A stretch of DNA of 64,000 nucleotides from Syntrophaceae bacterium UBA6109 (GCA_002428445.1 DIWJ01000024.1:66569-130568); one strand, 5' to 3'; positions 49,000-58,787 are shown, counted from the stretch's first letter. The notes: a model not told the origin generated them from the letters alone. Program-made: numbers and translations.

Positions 49000-50218
49000 T
49001 CCGCCCTCTCCAGTCGCCGAGGAACATCTCCAGAAGCCGATAGCCCGGAGACACCAGGATCTCCCCGCGTTGCGCCTCGCTTTCCCCGAAAGCGGCCGCG
49101 TTCCGGAGGTTTTCGCCGGGATTCGACGAGAAAACGGCGAACGGGGACGGATCTGACGAATGTGTCTTGATCGAAATCGGCGTGGGATGGTCGCTAAGAA
49201 CCATGATACGGAACTCCGGATGGGACTTGAGCCCCTTCAAAACCGTTCCTACGACCTTCCCGTCGAAGTCTTCAATGGCCTTGATCTTGCCTTGGAGATT
49301 TCCCTCATGCCCCATCTCGTCGGGGGCCTCCACGTGAAGAAAGATGAAGCTCAGTCTGTTGAGAACTTCAAGGGCTTTCTCTGCCTTTCCGACATAGTTG
49401 GTGTCGACATACCCCGTCGCCCCCTCGACGCGGATGACCTCGAGCCCCGCATAGATGCCGATCCCGTTGAGAAGATCAACCGCGGAAATGACGCCGCCGC
49501 CGCTGAGCTTGAAGCGATCCGTCAGGCGTTCGAAAACCGGCGCCGTCCCCTGTCCCCATAACCAGATCGAGTTGGCGGCCTTGTGCCCCGAGGCCTTCCG
49601 CTGCCGGTTGACGGGGTGGCTCGCCAGAAATGCGCGGGAAAGGTCCATCAGGCGCAGCAGCGGGGCGGCCGCCTCTCCATGCGGCAGATAGGAATCAATC
49701 GCCCGTCCGCTGATATCGTGGGGCGGAGTCGTCAGGACATCTTTGGATCCGCCTTTCCACACGCAGAGATGACGATATCCGACTCCCGGGTAAAACTGAA
49801 ACTCCGCATTGCCCAGAGCCTGATTCATGTCCTTGATGATGCGCCTGGATTCGTTGGAGCTGATGTGACCGGCCGTAAAATCGTCCATCACGGATTGTCC
49901 GTCTGACGTCGCAATCGTTACCAGGTTGCAGCGGAACGCCACATCCTGCGGACCCAGTTTTACACCCATATTCGCGGCCTCGAGCGGACCGCGCCCCGAA
50001 TAGCTCTCGGCCGGGTTGTATCCGAGGACGCTCAGCGTGGCGACATCGCTTCCCGGCTTGAAGCCGGAAGGGATCGTGTCGATCCTGCCGACCGTACCTT
50101 CTCTGGCAATCCAGTCCATATTTGGAGTCCGGGCGTATTCCAGCGGCGTCTTGCCGCCCAGTTCCGCGATGGGAACGTCGGCCATGCCGTCGCCCAGCAA
50201 TATCGCATATTTCATCAC
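48980..50218 (-). CDS. apgM: ApgM family phosphotransferase (cofactor-independent phosphoglycerate mutase type; possible homoserine kinase)
   Basis: An alkaline-phosphatase superfamily protein of 412 residues. The N-terminal metal motif LLGDGMAD has Asp10. The C-terminal metal motifs are HVEAPDEMGHEG and VLSDHPTP. The archaeal-type family is annotated as 2,3-bisphosphoglycerate-independent phosphoglycerate mutase. Where such a gene sits beside hom in bacteria lacking ThrB, it is a candidate alternative homoserine kinase. Here its ATG overlaps the hom stop by four bases (ATGA). It ends inside ybgC. The family is certain and the activity is open. Confidence 0.9.
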   Translation of the reverse strand: MMKYAILLGDGMADVPIAELGGKTPLEYARTPNMDWIAREGTVGRIDTIPSGFKPGSDVATLSVLGYNPAESYSGRGPLEAANMGVKLGPQDVAFRCNLVTIATSDGQSVMDDFTAGHISSNESRRIIKDMNQALGNAEFQFYPGVGYRHLCVWKGGSKDVLTTPPHDISGRAIDSYLPHGEAAAPLLRLMDLSRAFLASHPVNRQRKASGHKAANSIWLWGQGTAPVFERLTDRFKLSGGGVISAVDLLNGIGIYAGLEVIRVEGATGYVDTNYVGKAEKALEVLNRLSFIFLHVEAPDEMGHEGNLQGKIKAIEDFDGKVVGTVLKGLKSHPEFRIMVLSDHPTPISIKTHSSDPSPFAVFSSNPGENLRNAAAFGESEAQRGEILVSPGYRLLEMFLGDWRGRIEKEQH

Positions 50219-51525
50219 AGATTTTCGTCCTCGATACGAAGCACCGCCGTTTTTCCCTGGACGATATCGAGACGATCGATTTCGCTCAAAGCATCTCTGA
50301 CGTTCTTTTCCAGAGATCGGTAGGTCGTCATGACGACGGGCACCGGTCCCGTTTGCTTTCTGCCTTTTTGGATGACCGCGGCGATGCTGATGTTGTGCTG
50401 CCCGAGAATGCCCGATATCTTGGATAGAACACCCGGCCGATCCACCGCCGAGAAGCGGAAATAATAATTGGTGATGATATTTTCAAAGGGCATCAGGGCG
50501 ATTTCATCGATGGTGTCCTCGCTCTGGGAACGGGAGGGCACGCGGCAGCTGATGCCTTTCAGCATATCCCTGGCCGTATCCACCAGATCGCTGACGACGG
50601 CGCTCGCCGTGGGCATCATTCCGGCTCCCTGGCCGTACAGGAACACGGAACCCGAGGCATCGCCAATGACATGAAAGGCGTTGAAATTGGCGTTGACGCT
50701 GGCCAGGAGATGGTTGAAGGGGATCATCGTCGGATGAATCCTGGCTTCAATCGTTTCATTCCGCTCGGCGGCAATCGCCAGCAGTTTGATTCGATAGCCC
50801 AGTTCTCCTGCAAACTCGATGTCCTGCGGAGTGACGCCCGTGATCCCCTCACGGTAGAGGTCATTCAGGTTTACACGCTTGCCGTACGCCAGAGACAGCA
50901 GGATTGCAAGCTTATGCGCCGTGTCGATTCCCTCGATGTCAAAGGTCGGATCGGCTTCTGCAAAACCCAGTGCCTGCGCCTCCTTGAGCACGACATCAAA
51001 GGATTTGTGCTCATCGGTCATCTTCGAGAGAATGAAATTCGCTGTGCCGTTGATGATGCCGAAGATGGAGCATATCCGGTTGGCGGCAAGGCTCTCCTTC
51101 AGCACTTTGATGATGGGGATGGTCCCTCCGACGCTCGCCTCGAAGCCGATATTACAGCCCTGCTTCTCGGCTTCACGGAAGATCTCGTTGCCGTGAACGG
51201 CCAGCAGCGCCTTGTTTGCCGTAACGACGTGCTTCTTGTTCCCGAGGGCACGGAGGATAAACGAGCGGGCCGGCTCGTAGCCGCCCACCAGCTCGATCAC
51301 GATCTCGATTTCCGGGTCATTCAGGATCTCGGAAGCGTCCGCCGTCAGCAGGGAAGCGGGAACCTCCACCGCCCGCGGCGTTTTCAGATCAAGGTCGGCG
51401 ACTTTCTTCAGGTGCAGGTGAGCCCCTACCCTTCTGTCCAGCAAATCGGCATTCTGCCGGAGCAGTTTTATGACGCCCGTTCCGATGGTTCCGAATCCGA
51501 TCAATCCGACGGAAATGCTTTTCAT
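50215..51525 (-). CDS. hom: Homoserine dehydrogenase
   Basis: Reduces aspartate semialdehyde to homoserine, the branch to threonine and methionine. The NAD(P)-binding N-terminus is VGLIGFGTIGTGVIKLL. The catalytic region includes NKALLAVHG and the EADPTFDIEGIDTAHKLAIL signature with conserved acidic and Lys residues. A C-terminal ACT domain (YYFRFSAVDRPGVLSKISG) suggests feedback control by threonine. It has 436 residues. It heads the hom-apgM-ybgC run and works with lysC at 10 kb. Confidence 0.95.
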   Translation of the reverse strand: MKSISVGLIGFGTIGTGVIKLLRQNADLLDRRVGAHLHLKKVADLDLKTPRAVEVPASLLTADASEILNDPEIEIVIELVGGYEPARSFILRALGNKKHVVTANKALLAVHGNEIFREAEKQGCNIGFEASVGGTIPIIKVLKESLAANRICSIFGIINGTANFILSKMTDEHKSFDVVLKEAQALGFAEADPTFDIEGIDTAHKLAILLSLAYGKRVNLNDLYREGITGVTPQDIEFAGELGYRIKLLAIAAERNETIEARIHPTMIPFNHLLASVNANFNAFHVIGDASGSVFLYGQGAGMMPTASAVVSDLVDTARDMLKGISCRVPSRSQSEDTIDEIALMPFENIITNYYFRFSAVDRPGVLSKISGILGQHNISIAAVIQKGRKQTGPVPVVMTTYRSLEKNVRDALSEIDRLDIVQGKTAVLRIEDENL

Positions 51526-51609
51526 CTTGAGGTTCTCCGTTGTCCGCCCCGAGCGGCGTTGCGTTTCTATATCAGCTTCACTGTTTTTGTCAAAGCAAAA
51601 TCCTCGCCG

Positions 51610-54060
51610 TCAGCCGGTTTTTGCCAGTTCAAGTCTTCCCTCCCATCGTTTCAGGACGACTGCCCGAAGCAGGCGATTCTCGGGCTTGGTCAAATCGGGA
51701 TCGTCTTCGATAACGGAGAAGGCGTCCGTCCTGGCATCGCCCAGGAGCTTCAAATCGCGGAGGATGTTGGCAACCCGGAAATCCGGCATTCCGGATTGCC
51801 GCGTACCCATGAATTCGCCCGGTCCCCTGATTGCCAGGTCCTCCTCGGCGATGCGAAATCCGTCTCCCGTCAATTCCATGATTCGCAACCTTCTCCGGGA
51901 ATCTTCGGTCGTCGCTTTTTGAACCATCAGGATGCAGTGCGAAGGGATATCGCTTCGTCCGACTCTCCCCCTCAACTGGTGGAGTTGAGACAAACCGAAG
52001 CGCTCCGCGTGTTCGATCACCATGAGGGATGCCTGAGGGATGTCGATGCCGACTTCGATGACCGTGGTTGCAACCAGAAGCCGGATGTCCCCTTTTCGGA
52101 AACCCGACATGACGGCGTTCTTTTCTCCCTCCTTCATTTTGCCGTGCACCAGGCCGATCGGATGCTCGGGAAAGACATCTTTCGCCAGGTGTTCCGCCAT
52201 GCGGGTTGCATCCTTCAGGTCCAGTGTCTCCGATTCTTCAACCAGGGGGTAGACGACGAAGACCTGGCGTCCTTCGGCAAGTTCACGGCGCACAATCTCA
52301 TAAACACGGCCACGATGCCGCTCATAGAATACCTTGGTCGCTACGGAAAGTTTGCCCGGCGGCATCTCATCGATGACGGATACGTCCAGATCCCCGTAGA
52401 GCGTCATCGCGAGCGTTCTGGGGATCGGAGTTGCCGTCATCACCAGCACGTGCGGGTTTTGTCCTTTTTCCCGCAATGCGGCGCGCTGAACGACGCCGAA
52501 GCGATGCTGCTCATCGATCACGGCCATACCCAGATTGCGGAAATCCGTTTCCTGCTGGATCAGCGCGTGTGTGCCGACGACAATGGAAATCCGGCCCCGG
52601 GCAATTTCCTCCTGGACTGCCTTTTTTGCGGCGGCCCCCATCCCGCCCGTAAGGATTGCGGCTTCCAGATTCAATGCCCTGCACCACTGCCGGATATTTT
52701 GGTAGTGCTGTGTCGCAAGGATCTCGGTCGGCGCCATGATGGCCGCCTGGAAGCCGGCCGCACAGGCCATGATCAGCGCCGACATGGCGACAACGGTCTT
52801 CCCGGATCCCACATCCCCCTGGAGAAGCCTGCTCATCGGCCGGCCGCTTGAGACATCGCGCTCGATTTCGGCAACGACGCGTTTCTGCGCCGCCGTCAGT
52901 TCAAAGGGCAGGATCCGATGAAAGTCGTCCAGCATTGCGGTTCTTCCATCCAACACCGGACCGCCTTGATCCAGGTTTCCCCTTCTCCTCAATGCCATGC
53001 CCAATTGAAAGAAGAAGAATTCGTCGTAGACGATTCGCCGATGTGCGGGAGATGAGGCGCCGTTATAGACATTCACGTCGCTGTCCGCAGGCGGGAAATG
53101 AGCGGCCTCAATCGCCTCGCGGATCGGCCGCAATCCTCTCGCCCTCGAAATCGCCTCCGGTATCGGGCTGAGCATGGACGGCGCATAGCGCAGGACGACC
53201 TCCTTCATGATCCGCCGAAGGTTCTTCTGATGAAGTCCTTCCGTTTCCGAATAGATGGGGACGATCCTCTGGAAATGCAGCAGATCCTCTTCATCGTCGC
53301 CAATCAGCTCAAGATCGGGATGGACCATGTTCCTGCCGAACTGAAAACTGCTGATTTCTCCGGTGAGGACGAACCGGCTGTCTTTCCGAAGGAGGTTGCG
53401 CAGATATCCTGAATGGCCGTGGAACCATTTCACCGTCAAAGACCCGGAATCGTCTGCGAAAACAGCTTCCAGGACGCCTTTCTTTGCGTAACGCTTCACC
53501 TCGGCATGAACAACTCTCGCCACGACCGTTTCTCTGCCGCCTACCTGGGTATCCGCGATCTTCTTGATGAACCGCCGGTCCTCGTAGCGTCTGGGCAGGA
53601 AATACAGCAGATCTTCGATGGTATGGATACCTTTTCTTTCCAGCTGTGCCGAGATGCGCGGTCCGACACCTTTGACAAAACGAATCGGGCGGCTCAACTC
53701 GCTGAAGCACTGATCGATATCCTGCGGATCAGCATCCTGTGAAAGCGCATGCGGCGTGCGGGAAATCGCCGGCGAATCTTCCGGCAGGTGTTCCCGCAGA
53801 AGGCGAATGGCCCGAAGGGCCTTTTCGAAATGCTCCAGCCTGGCGGTCGGAGACAACGTCTCCATGGAGGCCAGGGATATCTCAAGGTTCTTGAAGAATG
53901 ATGCCAGTTCGCCCGATCCGCCGGTCGCAAGGACACGACGCAGGGTGTCCATCATGGCCGTCAGTCCGGCCCCCAGCCCGATCACCGGGCGATGAGGATT
54001 GCGTAATGCAAAAAGGACGGGTCTTTCAATCCTGTCCAATATGTCCCTGGCTGATTCCAC
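51610..54060 (-). CDS. recG: ATP-dependent DNA helicase RecG
   Basis: Reverses stalled forks and unwinds branched DNA. The protein is 816 residues, longer than Escherichia coli RecG (about 690), because of a roughly 110-residue N-terminal extension before the wedge/OB domain (DLLYFLPRRYEDRR). Helicase motifs are GDVGSGKT near 413, DEQHRFGV near 514, VMTATPIPRTLA and HQLRGRVGRSD. Translation appears to start at GTG 54058-54060, after a GGGG five bases upstream. It is separated from hom by 84 bases and diverges from purM. Confidence 0.95.
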   Translation of the reverse strand: MESARDILDRIERPVLFALRNPHRPVIGLGAGLTAMMDTLRRVLATGGSGELASFFKNLEISLASMETLSPTARLEHFEKALRAIRLLREHLPEDSPAISRTPHALSQDADPQDIDQCFSELSRPIRFVKGVGPRISAQLERKGIHTIEDLLYFLPRRYEDRRFIKKIADTQVGGRETVVARVVHAEVKRYAKKGVLEAVFADDSGSLTVKWFHGHSGYLRNLLRKDSRFVLTGEISSFQFGRNMVHPDLELIGDDEEDLLHFQRIVPIYSETEGLHQKNLRRIMKEVVLRYAPSMLSPIPEAISRARGLRPIREAIEAAHFPPADSDVNVYNGASSPAHRRIVYDEFFFFQLGMALRRRGNLDQGGPVLDGRTAMLDDFHRILPFELTAAQKRVVAEIERDVSSGRPMSRLLQGDVGSGKTVVAMSALIMACAAGFQAAIMAPTEILATQHYQNIRQWCRALNLEAAILTGGMGAAAKKAVQEEIARGRISIVVGTHALIQQETDFRNLGMAVIDEQHRFGVVQRAALREKGQNPHVLVMTATPIPRTLAMTLYGDLDVSVIDEMPPGKLSVATKVFYERHRGRVYEIVRRELAEGRQVFVVYPLVEESETLDLKDATRMAEHLAKDVFPEHPIGLVHGKMKEGEKNAVMSGFRKGDIRLLVATTVIEVGIDIPQASLMVIEHAERFGLSQLHQLRGRVGRSDIPSHCILMVQKATTEDSRRRLRIMELTGDGFRIAEEDLAIRGPGEFMGTRQSGMPDFRVANILRDLKLLGDARTDAFSVIEDDPDLTKPENRLLRAVVLKRWEGRLELAKTG

Positions 54061-54147
54061 GAAAACCCCGCAGGAATTTGTCTAATGAATTCAGAGATAA
54101 ACGCTGTTTTTCGTTAGCAGATCTCCTGCTGTTTGGCAAGGAAAGAA

Positions 54148-54176
54148 TTGACAACACCTGTAGATTACGTTAGAAA
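54148..54176 (+). promoter_or_regulatory. Putative promoter of the purM operon
   Basis: TTGACA at 54148-54153 and TAGAAA at 54171-54176 with 17-base spacing, leaving a leader of about 65 bases. No purine riboswitch-like structure was recognised in the leader. Confidence 0.6.
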
Positions 54177-54247
54177 ATTCGCCTCCGAGACGGCACACGA
54201 CAAGGGTCTTTTCAGGACCGTAACGAACTCTACCTGTTGGAGAAATC

Positions 54248-55291
54248 ATGAAAGAGAAGACATCCTACAGAAGCGCCGGCGTTGATATCGACAGAGCCAA
54301 CCGCTTCATCGACCTCATAAAACCCATGATCAAGAGCACATCCCGCAAAGAGGTGATGGGATCCGTCGGCGGGTTTGGAGGGTTGTTTCACCTCGACGTC
54401 GCCAGATACAAGGATCCGATACTGGTTTCCTCCACCGATGGGGTGGGAACGAAACTGAAGATTGCGCAGATGGTGGACAAGCATGACACGATCGGCATTG
54501 ATCTGGTAGCGATGTCCGTCAATGATGTCGTCGTCCAGGGCGCCGAACCGCTTTTTTTCCTGGACTATCTGGCGGCCGGGAAAGTCCATCTGGAAAAATC
54601 CATTTCGATCATGGAGGGAATCGTCAAGGGATGCCAGGACGCCGGCTGTGCGTTGCTGGGCGGTGAGACCGCCGAGATGCCCGGTTTTTATCCCGACGAC
54701 GAGTATGACTTGGCCGGTTTCTGCGTCGGCGTCGTCGATGCGGAGCGAATGATTGACGGCTCCGCGATCAGCGTCGGCGATAAGATTATCGGCATCGCGT
54801 CCAGCGGGCTTCACAGCAATGGTTTTTCCCTGGCGCGAAAGGCGCTGTTCGAGAAGGCCGGCCTGCATGTGGAGGACCGCATCGAAGGGTTGGATCAGCC
54901 GCTGGGACTGGAATTGCTCAGGCCGACGAGAATTTATGTAAAACCCCTGCTGAATCTCTTCAAGAATTTTACGGTCAAGGGCCTTGTGCATATCACCGGC
55001 GGCGGCTTCTTCGACAACATCCCGAGGATTGTTCCTTCCCCCTGCCGCGCCGTCATCACCCGAGGCAGCTGGCACATTCCGCGGATCTTCTCCATCATCC
55101 AGGAGTCGGGCAATGTGGAAGACCACGAGATGATGCGGGTCTTCAATATGGGGATCGGAATGATGATCGTCGTTTCCGAAAAAGAGGCTTCCGAGGTTGT
55201 CGAACGGCTGCAGAAACTCGGTGAAAATGCGTCTCTCATCGGTACGATTGAGAAGCGCGAATCCGATCAACCCCCTGTCATCGTGGTGTAG
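54248..55291 (+). CDS. purM: Phosphoribosylformylglycinamidine cyclo-ligase
   Basis: AIR synthetase, the fifth step of purine synthesis. It is 347 residues. Diagnostic segments are the substrate loop SVGGFGGLFHLD, the VSSTDGVGTKLKIA motif, the ATP-binding GGETAEMPGFY and the C-terminal HITGGGFFDNIPR. It starts MKEKTSYRSAGVDIDRANR, exactly as the family does. It is followed by purN five bases after its stop, the usual order. The promoter lies at 54148-54176. Confidence 0.97.
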   Translation: MKEKTSYRSAGVDIDRANRFIDLIKPMIKSTSRKEVMGSVGGFGGLFHLDVARYKDPILVSSTDGVGTKLKIAQMVDKHDTIGIDLVAMSVNDVVVQGAEPLFFLDYLAAGKVHLEKSISIMEGIVKGCQDAGCALLGGETAEMPGFYPDDEYDLAGFCVGVVDAERMIDGSAISVGDKIIGIASSGLHSNGFSLARKALFEKAGLHVEDRIEGLDQPLGLELLRPTRIYVKPLLNLFKNFTVKGLVHITGGGFFDNIPRIVPSPCRAVITRGSWHIPRIFSIIQESGNVEDHEMMRVFNMGIGMMIVVSEKEASEVVERLQKLGENASLIGTIEKRESDQPPVIVV

Positions 55292-55295
55292 AGGG

Positions 55296-55961
55296 ATGAA
55301 GACGGATCTTGCGATCGGGGTGCTGGTTTCCGGCAGCGGCTCGAATCTCCAATCCATCATCGATCAGATCGCGTCCGGCAGATTGTCCGCGCGCATCGCC
55401 GTCGTCATCTGCAACAATCCGACCGCATTGAGCGTGGAAAGGGCGAAGAAGCACGGCATCCCCTGTTCCGTGGTTGACCATCGAAAGTTCGCAACCCGCG
55501 AGGAATTCGATCGAGAGATGATCGGAATCCTGCTCGATAAAGGCGTGGATCTGGTCGTCCTGGCGGGTTTCATGCGGATTCTTTCGCCGCTCTTCCTGCG
55601 GACGTTTCCCATGCGGATCATGAACATCCATCCCGCGCTGCTGCCCGCCTTCCCTGGAACACACGGCCAGCGCCAGGCTTTCGAATTCGGCGTGAAGCTT
55701 TCCGGATGCACGGTCCATTTTGTGGATGACGGGGTGGATACGGGGCCGATCATCGTTCAAGCCGCCGTCCCCGTCCTCGAAGACGATACGGAGGAGACGC
55801 TTGGCGCGAGAATCCTGAGGGAAGAGCACCGGATCTACCCCCAGGCCATTCAATGGTATGCCGAGGGAAGACTGTCGGTCAAAAGCCGCCGGGTTTTCCT
55901 GAGGGGCGGGCAGCCTCCCTGCGATGTCCCTTTGCACCACCCACCCCTGGACCGGTTCTGA
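55296..55961 (+). CDS. purN: Phosphoribosylglycinamide formyltransferase
   Basis: Transfers a formyl group from 10-formyltetrahydrofolate to GAR, an earlier purine step that draws on the folate pathway fed by folP. It starts IGVLVSGSGSNLQSIID. It carries the catalytic triad regions ICNNPT (Asn), NIHPALLPAFPG (His) and GVDTGPIIVQ (Asp). About 221 residues, slightly long at the C-terminus. ATG 55296 lies five bases after the purM stop. The flavoprotein frame opens before its end. Confidence 0.96.
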   Translation: MKTDLAIGVLVSGSGSNLQSIIDQIASGRLSARIAVVICNNPTALSVERAKKHGIPCSVVDHRKFATREEFDREMIGILLDKGVDLVVLAGFMRILSPLFLRTFPMRIMNIHPALLPAFPGTHGQRQAFEFGVKLSGCTVHFVDDGVDTGPIIVQAAVPVLEDDTEETLGARILREEHRIYPQAIQWYAEGRLSVKSRRVFLRGGQPPCDVPLHHPPLDRF

Positions 55962-55998
55962 GATCAAAGACCCTTATGCATTCGCCTTTCGAGACCCT

Positions 55999-57486
55999 AT
56001 GAAGCAGATCTGCGACATCGCCGTCATCGGCAGGGACATGGCGTCATTGGCCGCTGCAATGGTGTGTTCCCGTTGGGGCAAGCGGACGATCCTGATTGCC
56101 GAACAGGGTCTTGCGGCTGATTACGAAATCTCGGGATATCGCTTTACCGTCGATCCCACTCCGCTGAGCGGATTCGGTCCTTCCCAGACCTGCCTGAAAT
56201 TGCTGGCCGAACTGGATCTTCCGCTGCCCGAAAGGTCCCGGCTGGAAAGGCTCGACCCTGCCATGCAGGTGATTCTGCCCGGCTGCAGGCTGGATCTGCC
56301 CGCCGACCGCAACGCCGTCTGTGAAGAACTTCAACGGGAATTCCCGCTGTTCCAGAACGAGTTTCGCTCGTTCTTTTCCTCCATGCAGGATGCCGTCGAC
56401 CTCTTCGACAACTGGACAAAATCCAATCCCATGATCCGTCCGTCATCGTTCAAAGAAGCCTTAAGGCTCCTGAAGCTGATTCCCAGGTTGCTCAATACAA
56501 AACTGGCCCTGATGAGGATGATGAGGCGCCTGGAGAAGAAAGAACCCTCTGCAAAGCGGATCCTGGAGGCTCAGCGGGCTATCCTCTCCCATCTGCACGA
56601 CCCGGGCGCGAAAAGCCTCTCTTCGGCGTACGCCTTCTGCCTGCCGTGGCGGGGGCTGTATTACCCGGCCGGGGGCCGCGGGCATCTGCTGGAATCGATG
56701 AAAAAGGCCTTCCAAGACATGGGAGGGAAGATCATCAGCGCCTGTTCCATCGTACGCATTCGCACATCCGGTGAAAACGAGATCGACCTGAAAGCCGGCG
56801 ACGACGTTGAAAAGGTTCTCGCCGATCGGCTGATCGTCAGCACGAAGTGGGAAAACCTTGCCATGATCCTCCTGTCGGAGCGGAAATTTCAGCGTCTGGG
56901 GCGGCGGCTGCGGAATGCCCGGACCGTGCGTTATCCTTTCACGATCCAGATGGGTGTGCGGGAAGCCGGCCTGCCGGAGAAACTGGCGCCGCTGGTCGCA
57001 TTCGTGAGCGACGAAAAAAAGAGCGTGATGGATCAAAACCTGCTGTTTCTCCAGGTCAGCCGCTCGGGGGATCTGGAGTTTGCCCCGACGGGAAAGCGTG
57101 CGATCGATGTCACCTTTTACCTGCGCGAATCGCCCCTGCGCTTGACCAATGAGGAATTGCGGGGACAGATTCTCTCCGAACTGGAACGGCTCGACGCCTT
57201 CCTTCCTTTCCTGCGTGAAAATATCGAATACCTGGATATTGAAAAATCCATCGAACTGGCGCGATGCCATCAAGAGAGCATCAATCAGAAATATCGGACG
57301 AAACGGAATCCGTTTTTCGGAATCATGACGCTGTCGAACAAAACACCCGCGCCCCGTGTCTTTCTCACGGGCGGATTGCTGTTGGCCGGCCTCGGATACG
57401 AAGGGGAAATCATGGCCGGCGTCCACAGCGCACAATCCGCCCTCGCCGGCGAAGGAGGACCACGCGATGATGCCCGAGCAATATGA
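55999..57486 (+). CDS. CrtI-like FAD/NAD(P)-dependent oxidoreductase
   Basis: About 495 residues, resembling phytoene desaturase-like flavoproteins. The N-terminal Rossmann segment IAVIGRDMASLAAAMV has the right spacing and a following acidic residue, but two of its three glycines are replaced (GRDMAS). Further segments are YRFTVDPTPLSGFGP (an FAD-wrapping loop), YPAGGRGHLLESM with Gly-rich spacing, and a C-terminal VFLTGGLLLAGLGYEGEIMAG, which is the FAD diphosphate motif. The substrate is unknown. ATG 55999 lacks a strong ribosome-binding site, and ATG 55924 inside purN is possible. It overlaps the phosphofructokinase start by about 20 bases. Confidence 0.78.
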   Translation: MKQICDIAVIGRDMASLAAAMVCSRWGKRTILIAEQGLAADYEISGYRFTVDPTPLSGFGPSQTCLKLLAELDLPLPERSRLERLDPAMQVILPGCRLDLPADRNAVCEELQREFPLFQNEFRSFFSSMQDAVDLFDNWTKSNPMIRPSSFKEALRLLKLIPRLLNTKLALMRMMRRLEKKEPSAKRILEAQRAILSHLHDPGAKSLSSAYAFCLPWRGLYYPAGGRGHLLESMKKAFQDMGGKIISACSIVRIRTSGENEIDLKAGDDVEKVLADRLIVSTKWENLAMILLSERKFQRLGRRLRNARTVRYPFTIQMGVREAGLPEKLAPLVAFVSDEKKSVMDQNLLFLQVSRSGDLEFAPTGKRAIDVTFYLRESPLRLTNEELRGQILSELERLDAFLPFLRENIEYLDIEKSIELARCHQESINQKYRTKRNPFFGIMTLSNKTPAPRVFLTGGLLLAGLGYEGEIMAGVHSAQSALAGEGGPRDDARAI

Positions 57487-58777
57487 TTTCACAATAGGAA
57501 ACCTGGGGGACCGGAAGATCCGATCGTCGGTAAGCGTCAGTTACTATACCCCGGATGACAAGCGCATGCTTTTCAATACCTACCTGAAGCACTTCGACGA
57601 ATTTCGTTCGAAAGACGGCACGCCGCTTTGTCTGGAAGTCGCCGGCCCGAGGGAATTTCTTTTTTTCGATCCGTCGAAGACAAAGGCGGCCATCGTGACA
57701 TGCGGGGGGCTTTGTCCAGGCATCAACGATGTCATCCGGGCCATTGTGATGGAACTGTATCATCGTTACCGTGTGACCAATATCATCGGTATCCGTTACG
57801 GTTTTCAAGGGCTCGTCCCCAAGTACGGGCATCCCGTTGTGGAATTGAACCCGGAAGGGGTCAAGGACATCCACACGCTCGGAGGCAGCGTCCTGTCGTC
57901 CTCCCGCGGAAACCAGGATCCCGAGGAAATGGTCGACTCCCTGAAGCGCATGAATGTCGATATCCTTTTTTGCATCGGCGGAGACGGAACCATGCGCTGC
58001 GCCGAGGTTCTTACTGCCGAGGTGGCGCGGCGGGGCTTGAGCATAGGCGTCATCGGGATTCCGAAGACGATCGACAATGATCTTCATCTCATCCAGAAGA
58101 CGTTCGGTTTCGATACGGCAATTTCCGAGTCCGTGCGGGTTTTGCAGTGCGCGCATGCCGAAGCAAAGGGCGCTTTTAACGGGATAGGACTCGTGAAGAT
58201 CATGGGCAGGCAGTCCGGGCATATCGCCTGCGGATCCGCACTGGCCCAGAACGATGTCAATTTCGTCCTCATCCCTGAAGTGCCATTTGACCTCGATGGG
58301 CCGAACGGATTGTTGCAGTCGATCCGGATGCGCCTAGCCGAGCGCGGGCATGCCGTCATCCTCGTCGCCGAGGGCGCCGGTCAGGATCTCATGAGGAAAA
58401 AGGACCAGTCTCTGGAAAAGGATGCGTCGGGGAATGTCCGTCTTCTGGATATCGGCGTATTTCTGAAAAGCGCCATAGAGACGCACTTCAAGTCCGCCGG
58501 GATGGATGTCAACCTGAAATACATCGATCCGAGCTACATGATCCGCAGCGTGCCGGCCAACGCCAGCGACAGCATCTACTGCGGCGCCCTCGGGCAGTAC
58601 GCGGTTCACGCCGGAATGGCAGGGAAAACCGGCATGCTGGTTGCCATGATGAAAGACGAATACGTCCATGTTCCGCTCAACATGGTCGGTTCCGGCATGA
58701 AGGTCGACCCACGCGGGAATGTCTGGATGCGCGTCCTGGAATCTACGGGACAGCCGGCGTCTTTGCTAAACCGGTAG
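57467..58777 (+). CDS. pfkA: 6-phosphofructokinase (phosphofructokinase family)
   Basis: Phosphorylates fructose 6-phosphate, the gatekeeper of glycolysis. It is 436 residues, a long-type enzyme. Active-site segments are [31 protein letters not shown] (catalytic Asp), and MGRQSGHIA. The Gly of GGDGT at the E. coli position 104 is typical of ATP users. The Lys of IPKTIDND at position 124 is common in PPi users and in some ATP-dependent long forms. ATP use is more likely. AAGGAGGA precedes ATG 57467. The start overlaps the flavoprotein gene. Confidence 0.9.
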   Translation: MMPEQYDFTIGNLGDRKIRSSVSVSYYTPDDKRMLFNTYLKHFDEFRSKDGTPLCLEVAGPREFLFFDPSKTKAAIVTCGGLCPGINDVIRAIVMELYHRYRVTNIIGIRYGFQGLVPKYGHPVVELNPEGVKDIHTLGGSVLSSSRGNQDPEEMVDSLKRMNVDILFCIGGDGTMRCAEVLTAEVARRGLSIGVIGIPKTIDNDLHLIQKTFGFDTAISESVRVLQCAHAEAKGAFNGIGLVKIMGRQSGHIACGSALAQNDVNFVLIPEVPFDLDGPNGLLQSIRMRLAERGHAVILVAEGAGQDLMRKKDQSLEKDASGNVRLLDIGVFLKSAIETHFKSAGMDVNLKYIDPSYMIRSVPANASDSIYCGALGQYAVHAGMAGKTGMLVAMMKDEYVHVPLNMVGSGMKVDPRGNVWMRVLESTGQPASLLNR

Positions 58778-58787
58778 GAAAAACTGC

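Noticed and set aside
50671..52851. A 726-codon plus-strand open frame
   Set aside because: It is antisense to hom and recG, both of which have complete family motifs. Its translation shows no domain.
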